From: Alteromonas halophila
GTDB taxonomy: Bacteria > Pseudomonadota > Gammaproteobacteria > Enterobacterales > Alteromonadaceae
DNA length: 64,000 nt
Reading direction: 5' to 3'
Assembly: GCF_014651815.1 (NCBI RefSeq)
Contig: NZ_BMXP01000008.1
Location: forward strand, 61,754-125,753
The position numbers were made by a program, and so were the translations under genes. Within the stretch, counting starts at the first letter, position 1. Every line of letters starts with the position of its first letter. The notes beneath the pieces are model-generated. The model was not told where the DNA came from and did not search any database. It saw nothing but the letters and a program-made list of their open reading frames with translations. This document shows positions 57,161 through 64,000 of the stretch, piece by piece.

Positions 57161-57178
57161 AAGTGACCAATGTCACAG
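57161..57178. promoter_or_regulatory. CRP-like site between acs and the porin gene
   Basis: AAGTGACCAATGTCACAG has the GTGA-N6-TCAC core of CRP sites with perfect symmetry in the core. E. coli acs is CRP-activated, so the position fits catabolite control of acetate use. Confidence 0.6.
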
Positions 57179-57299
57179 CCAGGTACAATGATAGTTACCC
57201 TTGATTGTCAGGATATGATCGAAAAAACGTTTAATAACAATAGCATCAATTGGGGAAGATGCGACACAGCCTGCCCTTTTCGTTACGCCGTTTAACATC

Positions 57300-57315
57300 T
57301 ACGACTTTAGTCTTA
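57300..57315 (+). promoter_or_regulatory. Candidate CrbR operator upstream of the porin gene
   Basis: TACGACTTTAGTCTTA matches the TACGACNNNNGTCTNA pattern seen before acs and crbS. It lies about 100 bases before the porin start and points toward it. Confidence 0.55.
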
Positions 57316-57415
57316 CAGACCATCCGCTTATTTGCTTTTTAGGCGTTGTCAGCCAAATTTACGATTGCTAACAGCCTGTTTACACATTATTAACCCTATT
57401 ACTGGAACAACGCAA

Positions 57416-58585
57416 ATGATGAAAATAAACTTCAGAAAAGCGGCACTGGCCGTCACTTTTGCTCTTGCCGGTGCCTCATCACAGCTCGCTCATGCAGATA
57501 TGCTTGCCGGTACCAACGTTAAATTTACTGGCTATGTGAAAGCGGACGCCATGATCAGTAATTATTCAGAAGGTGCGCTTGGCTCCGGTAGTATCGGCCG
57601 TGATTTCTACATTCCCTCACTGACACCAGTATCCGGAGGTGATGAAGGTGCGCAATTTGACGCCCATATTCGTCAGTCGCGCTTCCGTTTTACCACCAAT
57701 ACGCCGACCGATGAAGGAGACAGCATCACCGGCGTACTCGAACTGGACTTTATTGTCACCAGTGGCGGTAATGAACGTATCAGTAACTCCTACCTGCCGC
57801 GCGTACGCCATGCATTTATCAAATATAAAAACTGGCTCATTGGTCAAACCTGGACCACGTTTATGGACGTAGGCTCACTGCCCGAATCGCTGGACTTCAT
57901 CGGTACCACCGACGGTATAACGTTTGGTCGTCAGACCATGGTCCGTTACAGCAATAACGGCTTTGAGGTTGCGCTTGAAAATCCGGAAGCGACAGTCACG
58001 CCCAACGGTGGCGGTGGCAGAATTGTTGCCGATGATAACGCGGTGCCAGATCTGATAGCGGCCTATACCGCCAAACGGGACTGGGGACACCTTAAGGTTG
58101 CGGGCCTGGTACGCCAGTTATCGTACGATGACGGTCAGGGTATTGATGATGATGAGACGTCTTACGGAGTCGCCGTTTCCGGCAAGTTTAAGCTCGGAAA
58201 TGGCGATGACATTCGCTTTATGGTGAACGGCGGCTCGGGGATGGGCCGGTATGTTGCACTCAATGCCAGTAATGGCGCCGTTCTTACCGCGAATGGCGAT
58301 CTTGAGGCCATTGACTCGACCGGTTATGCCGTAGCCTACCGCCATATCTGGAATGACAAAATGCGCAGTAATTTTATGTTTTCCGCACTGGATGTCGATA
58401 ATGATACGGCGTTAACCGGTATGAGCGTGACCGAGAGCACCTACAGTACCCGCGCAAACCTGCTGTACTCACCAACCAGGGCGCTTACCGTTGGCGCGGA
58501 ATATACCTTCGCCAAACGCGAGGTGGAATCGGGACTTGAGGGCGATATGAATCGTATTCAGGTTTCTGCCAAGTATGCGTTCTGA
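57416..58585 (+). CDS. DcaP-like trimeric porin
   Basis: A 389-residue outer-membrane porin. The signal peptide runs to LAHA. The mature protein starts DMLAGTNVKFTGYVKADAMI and has the conserved GQTWTTFMDVGSLPESLDF stretch of DcaP-family porins, ending in aromatic AKYAF. DcaP channels pass small carboxylates in Acinetobacter. Here it is divergent from acs, with a shared operator motif, so a role in letting acetate or related acids through the outer membrane is likely but inferred. I use the ATG at 57416; a second ATG follows at 57419. Confidence 0.9.
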   Translation: MMKINFRKAALAVTFALAGASSQLAHADMLAGTNVKFTGYVKADAMISNYSEGALGSGSIGRDFYIPSLTPVSGGDEGAQFDAHIRQSRFRFTTNTPTDEGDSITGVLELDFIVTSGGNERISNSYLPRVRHAFIKYKNWLIGQTWTTFMDVGSLPESLDFIGTTDGITFGRQTMVRYSNNGFEVALENPEATVTPNGGGGRIVADDNAVPDLIAAYTAKRDWGHLKVAGLVRQLSYDDGQGIDDDETSYGVAVSGKFKLGNGDDIRFMVNGGSGMGRYVALNASNGAVLTANGDLEAIDSTGYAVAYRHIWNDKMRSNFMFSALDVDNDTALTGMSVTESTYSTRANLLYSPTRALTVGAEYTFAKREVESGLEGDMNRIQVSAKYAF

Positions 58586-58676
58586 CTAACCGCTCATGCC
58601 TTTCTTAGCCCGGTGGGCATCCACGCAGCTGCCGCCGGGGTCTCATTTCTCAATCACGTTAAAGATGTACTGTTAA

Positions 58677-59834
58677 TCATCTCAGCACAAAAATCACACT
58701 TAAAGGCATCACAAAAAACAAGCCCGTAATGTAGGCTGCTCCATACATTTTGCGCTCTGCAGCGAGTACTGAAAGCCGGTAGGACAACGCCAGAGGCAGT
58801 TCACGCAACGCAGGTATGCCGTAAATTACGATCACCCCAAGTACGTTATATATCAGATGGACCAGCGCAATCTGAAGTGCAACGCCACTATTGATGCCAG
58901 TGACGCCCATCGCTGCAATAAGCGCAGTAAGACAGGTACCAATATTGGCCCCTAACGTAAACGGGTAGATATCACGAGCCTTCAGAACATTGGTACCAAC
59001 CAGTGGCACCATCAGAGACGTGCTGGTTGAGGAAGACTGCACCAGCACTGTCATGATGGTCCCGGACATGATACCTGACACAGGCCCTTTACCAATGCTG
59101 TGGTGTAAAATGTCTCTGGCTTTACCTACCATCAGTGATTTCATTACCCGTCCCATCAGGGTGATAGACAACATGATAAGTACAATACCTAACACGATAT
59201 TTGCAATACCCGGATACACCGACGGCAGGAAAGAGACACTTTCAGTGATCATAGATGTTACTGGCTCGGTTACAGTTTTAATGGGATTGATGATGTCGGC
59301 GTCCATGGCAACATTGATATTCAGCATAGAGACGATATAGCCGCTGCTTTTCTCAAGCACACCGAAAGCCATTTCAAGCGGTAGAAAAATCACAACGGAC
59401 AGGACATTGAAAAAGTCGTGAATAGTGGCGGCATTAAATGCCCGTTGGAATTCCTCTTTCCGGGTAACATGACCAAGACTCACCAGCGTATTGGTAATAC
59501 TGGTACCAACGTTCGCGCCCATCATCATCGGTACGGCAATGGTAATGGGTAAGCCGCCTGCAACCATCCCTACAATAATCGATGTCACGGTACTGGATGA
59601 TTGCAACAGAGCCGTAGCTACCATCCCAATGATCAGTCCCATGACCGGGTTGGACGCAAAAGCAAATAACTCCCTGGCATGCTCTCCCGTTGCAATCTTA
59701 AATCCACTGCCAATAAGACTAACAGCAAGTAACATGGCGTATATGAGCACAAGTAGTAACAACCACTTTTGCCAGCGTTTCGTGGGTAGTGGCGTATCTA
59801 AAACAGCGGGTAGATCAGTCGGCAACAGCGACAT
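58677..59834 (-). CDS. Na+/phosphate cotransporter, NptA/SLC34-like
   Basis: A 385-residue membrane protein with two inverted Na_Pi_cotrans repeats. The hallmark QSSS motifs occur twice (LLQSSSTVTSIIVG and LVQSSSTSTSLMVP), each followed by a GANVGT or GANIGT motif. The protein imports phosphate with sodium. The start is the ATG at 59832-59834 with GAGG upstream. The 79-base gap before the gene contains a Pho-box-like array, so it is probably induced when phosphate is scarce. Confidence 0.93.
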   Translation of the reverse strand: MSLLPTDLPAVLDTPLPTKRWQKWLLLLVLIYAMLLAVSLIGSGFKIATGEHARELFAFASNPVMGLIIGMVATALLQSSSTVTSIIVGMVAGGLPITIAVPMMMGANVGTSITNTLVSLGHVTRKEEFQRAFNAATIHDFFNVLSVVIFLPLEMAFGVLEKSSGYIVSMLNINVAMDADIINPIKTVTEPVTSMITESVSFLPSVYPGIANIVLGIVLIMLSITLMGRVMKSLMVGKARDILHHSIGKGPVSGIMSGTIMTVLVQSSSTSTSLMVPLVGTNVLKARDIYPFTLGANIGTCLTALIAAMGVTGINSGVALQIALVHLIYNVLGVIVIYGIPALRELPLALSYRLSVLAAERKMYGAAYITGLFFVMPLSVIFVLR

Positions 59835-59871
59835 AGCATGGCCTCGCAATTAAAAAGCGATAGCGCCATGC

Positions 59872-59900
59872 TATGACGTTATTGTGACAACTCCATGACG
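59872..59900 (-). promoter_or_regulatory. Pho-box-like array upstream of the Na/Pi cotransporter
   Basis: Three TGAC cores at 59874, 59885 and 59896 are exactly 11 bases apart. On the minus strand they read CGTCATG, TGTCACA and CGTCATA, spaced like tandem PhoB repeats. The array ends about 38 bases before the start codon. Confidence 0.6.
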
Positions 59901-59913
59901 AAGGTGGCGGTGG

Positions 59914-60966
59914 TTAAAACGGCAGTGGATAGCGTTTGAGTACATCGCCGATTTGCTGCAGTGTTGATGGGGTCAGTGTTTGTGTGAAGGCTCCAATATT
60001 CTCCTCTAACTGCGTAAGCGACGTAGCACCGATGATGGTGGAGGTGACACCGGGCACCTGCCGGCACCAGCACAGAGCCAGTTGTGAGGGCGTCATACCC
60101 GCATCGCGGGCAATCTTCATGTAGGCCTGCGTCGCCTGCTGCGCAAGGTCGGTATCACGAAACAGACCATGACGCTGCACAAAGGTCCAGCGTGAACCAG
60201 CGGGACGCGCGCCATTAACGTACTTACCACTTAACATGCCGGTCGCCAGAGGTGACCAGGGCAAATAGGCAATGTGTTCTGCTGCGCACATTTCAATTAA
60301 ATAAGGCCAGTCTTTCGCATGTAACAGGCTGAACTCGTTTTGGATAGAGACGGGCGCAGGCACGTTCATTTCTCGGCACAGTGACAAGAAAGTATGGATC
60401 CCCCATGGCGTATCATTCGACAGCCCCCAATGCCTGATTTTTCCGTCATTAATCGCATTGTTAAGGCCGCTCAGAATATCACGCATTGCGTCAGTTTCCT
60501 GTGCAGTATTGATATCAAGCGGGGAGACAGTTCCTGGCCAGTGCTTATCAAAATGCGGTGTTTTACGTCCCGGCCAGTGCAACTGATACACATCAATGGC
60601 GTCAGTCTGAAGCCGCTTCAGTGATGCATCCAGCGCTGCTATCAGCGATTTCGCGGTGACCGGCGTACCTTCACGAATGTAGTCAAGGCCGCTGCCCGCC
60701 ACTTTCGACATGATCACGACTTCGCTGCGCTTGTCTGGATGCCGGCGAAGCCAGTTACCAATAATACGCTCGGTGTCACCGTAGGTCTCTTTATTCGGCG
60801 GGACCGGGTACATTTCAGCGGTATCGATAATATTGATGCCGTGCTCAAGTGCCATGTCCAACTGTGCATCGGCATCAGCCTGAGTGTTCTGGATCCCCCA
60901 GGTCATGGTGCCAAGACACACCTCTGACACTTTCAGTTCGCTATTTCCAAGCTCTACATATCGCAT
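59914..60966 (-). CDS. tas: NADP(H)-dependent aldo/keto reductase, Tas-like
   Basis: A 350-residue aldo/keto reductase. The N-terminus MRYVELGNSELKVSEVCLGT and the stretch INIIDTAEMYPVPPNKETYG follow the E. coli Tas protein. The catalytic Asp-Tyr-Lys-His set is present (Asp and Tyr in that stretch, Lys in VIMSKVAGSG, His in YQLHWPGRKT). The start is the ATG at 60964-60966, six bases after AAAGGTG; a GTG nine bases upstream is less likely. The physiological substrate is unknown. Confidence 0.92.
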   Translation of the reverse strand: MRYVELGNSELKVSEVCLGTMTWGIQNTQADADAQLDMALEHGINIIDTAEMYPVPPNKETYGDTERIIGNWLRRHPDKRSEVVIMSKVAGSGLDYIREGTPVTAKSLIAALDASLKRLQTDAIDVYQLHWPGRKTPHFDKHWPGTVSPLDINTAQETDAMRDILSGLNNAINDGKIRHWGLSNDTPWGIHTFLSLCREMNVPAPVSIQNEFSLLHAKDWPYLIEMCAAEHIAYLPWSPLATGMLSGKYVNGARPAGSRWTFVQRHGLFRDTDLAQQATQAYMKIARDAGMTPSQLALCWCRQVPGVTSTIIGATSLTQLEENIGAFTQTLTPSTLQQIGDVLKRYPLPF

Positions 60967-60987
60967 GCCTGTCACCTTTGATGATGT

Positions 60988-62040
60988 TTATTCCCGTGTA
61001 TTTTCAGACCGCAACTGTGCCCGTGCCATCGCCAGTTGGCGCTCCGTCTCTCTGCGCGACTCTACCATTTCATTAGCTATCTGGGCGAGCGATTTAAACT
61101 CGGCGAACCCCAGGCATCGTGGATCAATCTTATGATACTGACGTTTGCAGCGGTAAAAAAACATAACAAAATTACCGAACGCTTTCTGAAAGGTCGCCAC
61201 GCTTTTCAGCAATAATATGACCAAGGCGATGGCCGTGAAAATAGCAATACTGATACTGTAATGGCGGACATCCTGTTGCTGCGCGTCGATAATAGGCTGT
61301 AGTGCTGCATCGATCCGCTGAAGCTGTGATTCAACATCGTGTGCCTGACGGCGAAACTGCCCCCGTAACCCGTCATTGTGGGTCAGCCCTAACTGTTTGT
61401 AGCCATCGACCAGCGTCTCAAAGGTTTGCTGAAACTGGCGTATTTCACGGGCAGAGGGCAAAGACGTACGCAACTGTGAAATGCGTGTATTAGCCTCTTT
61501 GGCATAAAACGTATCGCGGGAGAGCAGAAAGTGACGTATATGCAGTCTGGCCTCATCAAGCTGCACGCGCGCACGCTGACCATAGTTAAACGTATCGGTG
61601 CGCAGTAATTGCGCCTCACACTCTGACAGTTGCCCCTGCAAGCCCTGACGGGTCGTTAAGCCAATTTGTGTCTGCAACGCTACAACTCGCTGAAAGAGTT
61701 GCTGGTAGGTCTGCAGGCTTTGCGCTAACTCGCCCGCCTGCCCTACGGGTAAGTCATAATGCTCAAACAACGGACTAAGCTGCTTAAGCCGGTCACTGAA
61801 CAGGCTGGCCCGTTGATTAAATAATTCGAGATACCTGGGCTGATGCCGTAATAAAAAATCTTTTTCATGACGACGCATCTGTAACAGATCCTGGCCGAGG
61901 CGCAGTAACAACTCCTGCTGCTGATTGATACTGATCAGGCGCCCGCTATAATAATGCTGACTAACTACCATCATGCCGATACCCAGTACACAAATACAGA
62001 TTATCAGCGCCAGCCTTGCCTTAATTGAATCCAACGTCAT
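60988..62040 (-). CDS. Orphan membrane sensor with helical periplasmic domain
   Basis: About 350 residues. A first helix (about 8-28; ALIICICVLGIGMMVVS), a long helical periplasmic region (about 35-260) and a second helix (about 265-285; IAIFTAIALVILLL) precede a short cytoplasmic tail. The signature MRRHEKDFLLR near residue 55 is typical of chemoreceptor and kinase sensor domains of the HBM type. But there is no HAMP, kinase, GGDEF or methyl-accepting domain after it, so it is a sensor without output. The start at 62040 gives a clean helix; ATGs at 62058 and above are alternatives. Confidence 0.7.
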   Translation of the reverse strand: MTLDSIKARLALIICICVLGIGMMVVSQHYYSGRLISINQQQELLLRLGQDLLQMRRHEKDFLLRHQPRYLELFNQRASLFSDRLKQLSPLFEHYDLPVGQAGELAQSLQTYQQLFQRVVALQTQIGLTTRQGLQGQLSECEAQLLRTDTFNYGQRARVQLDEARLHIRHFLLSRDTFYAKEANTRISQLRTSLPSAREIRQFQQTFETLVDGYKQLGLTHNDGLRGQFRRQAHDVESQLQRIDAALQPIIDAQQQDVRHYSISIAIFTAIALVILLLKSVATFQKAFGNFVMFFYRCKRQYHKIDPRCLGFAEFKSLAQIANEMVESRRETERQLAMARAQLRSENTRE

Positions 62041-62207
62041 TTCGCAGTCCAGTGTCATCCACCATGATGGTGAGCCTACAGAGCAAATTTGACGGCATTG
62101 TGTCAGTAAGCTATCTGGGCAAAGAGAGCGAAAAAATGTCTGCAAGCACCGCATTTTTAACTACTATCTAAAGTGTCTACAGCCTGACTGCAACGCGGAG
62201 TATACCC

Positions 62208-62381
62208 ATGAAGAAACTTATAATTTTAGTTGTTGCACTGACAAGCCTTACAGCATGCGCGCCTAAAGTAGGAAGCAAAGAGTGGTGTGAGGACATGAAA
62301 GAAAAGGATAAAGGGAACTGGACAGCCAATGAGTCTATGAATTTTGCCAAGCATTGTATATTTAACGAGCCCAAAGATTAG
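62208..62381 (+). CDS. Small DUF3012-like lipoprotein
   Basis: A 57-residue lipoprotein: the signal [17 protein letters not shown] ends in a lipobox with Cys17. The mature part ([20 protein letters not shown]) matches the small DUF3012 family by its spaced cysteines and W/D-rich motif. A GCGGAGT site lies upstream. Its stop codon overlaps the end of the convergent YecA-like gene by four bases. The function is unknown. Confidence 0.8.
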   Translation: MKKLIILVVALTSLTACAPKVGSKEWCEDMKEKDKGNWTANESMNFAKHCIFNEPKD

Positions 62382-63091
62382 CTCAGGCAGCACTTTTTAT
62401 ACTTTCGCCCGCTGCCGCACGGACAGGGATCGTTACGGCCAACTTTTTTCATTGCGTTGTGGTAAGGGGCGGATGATTGTTGGCGTTGTTGTTCGTAAAG
62501 TTCGCAACCAAGATTGCCGACACTTGAAAGGAAAATAGCTAGAGTCTTATTCGCCGACTCCTTTTTAGTAAGTACTGCAACTAAGTCAGGGTACTCCTCT
62601 GATTCTCTGGTATTGGGCTGGATGCACTGCATCATCAACAACATCGTCACGCCGACAATGCTGGATTCTTCTGATTCATCATCAGGGATGAATGCATCCC
62701 ATACCTCTTTTAACCAGTCCTGTCCTAAGAGATAGCCTTGTGCAAAATCGACTAATTCATCGGTAGGTGCGCCCGCCTCGTCGACATCCAGCTCAGCAGG
62801 TAACGCTAACTCATGCTGCTGTACAAAAGCTTCAGTGCAGTAGTTGGACCATTGCAGTAAGTAACCCAGCAACTGCTCAGCCTGCTGAGACGTTTCAAAC
62901 GCAGGATCCTCTGCATGGTCATTCCAGATAAAGGGGTACCACTCAGAAGGTACGATAAGTTCTGGTGAAGAGCTTATGGCAGTAATGAGGCCTAATAACT
63001 CGAAGGGTGGCTTAAGCAACCCCTCTTTCGCCACCGGCTGGTAAAGGGCTAAATAGGCCTCGAGATCAAATTTCGCTTGCTGATTTTGCAT
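62378..63091 (-). CDS. UPF0149/YecA-like protein with SEC-C motif
   Basis: A 237-residue cytoplasmic protein. The N-terminal two-thirds is the UPF0149 helical domain ([19 protein letters not shown]). The C-terminus is a SEC-C zinc motif, [18 protein letters not shown], as in SecA and YecA. E. coli YecA-type proteins interact with ribosomes or SecA-related functions. The length is normal. Confidence 0.92.
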   Translation of the reverse strand: MQNQQAKFDLEAYLALYQPVAKEGLLKPPFELLGLITAISSSPELIVPSEWYPFIWNDHAEDPAFETSQQAEQLLGYLLQWSNYCTEAFVQQHELALPAELDVDEAGAPTDELVDFAQGYLLGQDWLKEVWDAFIPDDESEESSIVGVTMLLMMQCIQPNTRESEEYPDLVAVLTKKESANKTLAIFLSSVGNLGCELYEQQRQQSSAPYHNAMKKVGRNDPCPCGSGRKYKKCCLS

Positions 63092-63237
63092 TCAGGATGT
63101 CTCTGCGCATTGTGTGGATACCGCTTAACATCAGGGTCATCCTTAAAGGTGTTTGACACACTAAGATATCATTCATTCAGTGTAGTGCCATTCTTTTTGG
63201 TTAGTGACTGGCTGTTGGTGCAGTTTTCTTCGAACAC

Positions 63238-63267
63238 AAAAAAGGCGCTCAACGAGCGCCTTTTTTA
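63238..63267 (-). terminator. Terminator of tuf
   Basis: Stem GGCGCTC (63244-63250) with GAGCGCC (63254-63260), extended by A and T runs on either side, 22 bases past the tuf stop codon. T-runs on both strands make it usable in both directions. Confidence 0.9.
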
Positions 63268-63288
63268 GGGTTTAGGTGTTAATCATCA

Positions 63289-64000
63289 TTAGTCGATGAT
63301 TTTAGAAACAACACCTGCACCTACTGTACGGCCGCCTTCGCGGATTGCGAAGCGCAGACCTTCGTCCATGGCGATGGGTGCAATCAGGTCAACAACAAAC
63401 TTCAGGTTGTCGCCTGGCATTACCATTTCTACGCCTTCTGGCAGCTCAACGGCGCCAGTTACGTCAGTTGTACGGAAGTAGAACTGTGGACGGTAGCCTT
63501 TGAAGAATGGCGTGTGACGGCCACCTTCGTCTTTGGAGAGCACGTAAACTTCTGCTTCGAACTTCGTGTGAGGCGTGATTGAGCCTGGCTTCGCCAGTAC
63601 CTGACCACGTTCAACTTCGTCACGCTTAGTACCACGCAGCAGAACACCAACGTTCTCACCAGCACGGCCTTCGTCAAGCAGCTTACGGAACATTTCAACG
63701 CCGGTACACGTCGTCTTCGTAGTTTCTTTCATACCTACGATTTCGATTTCTTCACCAACTTTGATGATACCTTGCTCTACACGACCGGTTACAACAGTAC
63801 CACGGCCTGAGATTGAGAATACGTCTTCGATTGGCAGGATGAACGGCTTATCGATTGCACGCTCTGGCTCTGGAATGTATGAATCCAGGGCTTCGCCCAG
63901 CTCAACGATTTTCTTCTCCCACTCGGCATCGCCTTCCAGTGCTTTCAGAGCAGAACCCTGAATGACTGGCAGGTCATCACCTGGGAATTCGTATTCGTTC
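63289..64000 (-). CDS. tuf: Elongation factor Tu, C-terminal part
   Basis: About 236 codons of EF-Tu; the gene continues past the right edge. The visible part begins in the end of the GTPase domain ([20 protein letters not shown]) and contains all of domains 2 and 3 ([58 protein letters not shown]). It ends [11 protein letters not shown], the usual C-terminus. EF-Tu delivers aminoacyl-tRNA to the ribosome. Whether this is tufA or tufB cannot be said. Confidence 0.98.
   Translation of the reverse strand, partial: NEYEFPGDDLPVIQGSALKALEGDAEWEKKIVELGEALDSYIPEPERAIDKPFILPIEDVFSISGRGTVVTGRVEQGIIKVGEEIEIVGMKETTKTTCTGVEMFRKLLDEGRAGENVGVLLRGTKRDEVERGQVLAKPGSITPHTKFEAEVYVLSKDEGGRHTPFFKGYRPQFYFRTTDVTGAVELPEGVEMVMPGDNLKFVVDLIAPIAMDEGLRFAIREGGRTVGAGVVSKIID

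Noticed and set aside
1..64000. CRISPR array, prophage, integron or rRNA operon
   Set aside because: I saw no regularly spaced repeats, phage structural genes, integrase or attC array, or rRNA sequence in the window.

Overview
The window looks like the chromosome of a marine gammaproteobacterium of the Alteromonadales, most likely family Alteromonadaceae (Alteromonas/Salinimonas-like). The evidence is a sodium-pumping NADH dehydrogenase, sodium-coupled solute and phosphate transporters, large Oar-type TonB-dependent receptors, FabV as enoyl reductase, and a CrbS/CrbR acetate-switch regulon. The genus is an inference from gene content; no rRNA is present to test it.

Layout. 1-4689 (minus): nqrABCDE and the first codons of nqrF. 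5185-6363: fabV. 6461-9477: a tripartite TRAP transporter (dctQ, dctM, dctP) whose large permease carries an in-frame stop. 9699-10319: FKBP-type isomerase. 10552-13176: ppc. 13230-13553: a cluster of palindromic intergenic repeats. 13554-14492: mdh, divergent from argR (14815-15279) across an inverted repeat and a candidate ARG box. 15347-23054: two Oar-like TonB-dependent receptors separated by an IS110-family (IS1111-type) element. 23490-25296: an undescribed pair, a periplasmic binding-protein-like gene and a two-TM protein. 25429-28263: uridine kinase, NupC transporter and a 2OG-Fe(II) oxygenase. 28335-34054: a TPR lipoprotein, a fasciclin protein, a LysE exporter, a MAPEG protein, a GGDEF response regulator, a membrane protein and a small secreted protein.

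34253-41455 is the most unusual part. It is a tight four-gene cassette: a small protein and a second protein sharing a short N-terminal motif, a MoxR-type AAA+ ATPase, and a roughly 1,600-residue polytopic membrane protein with a degenerate vWA-like domain. It resembles the MoxR-vWA NTPase conflict systems but in an arrangement I do not recognise as characterised. It is followed by tRNA-Leu(CAG).

41687-58585 is dominated by acetate metabolism: a DnaQ-like exonuclease, a cNMP/CBS/nucleotidyltransferase protein, a DUF4212/ActP-type symporter pair, the symporter-fused histidine kinase CrbS, then (after MscS-like and RimK/RimB genes) an acs-crbR operon and a DcaP-like porin. A 16-bp motif, TACGACNNNNGTCTNA, occurs upstream of both the symporter operon/crbS and acs/porin. 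I infer that it is the CrbR operator. The rest holds a Na/Pi cotransporter preceded by a Pho-box-like array, an aldo/keto reductase, an orphan helical sensor protein, a tiny lipoprotein, a YecA-like protein and the 3' part of tuf.

Two separate loci (the TonB receptor at 15347-18358 and the Na/Pi cotransporter) have three TGAC cores at exact 11-bp spacing upstream of their starts, which suggests PhoB control of both.
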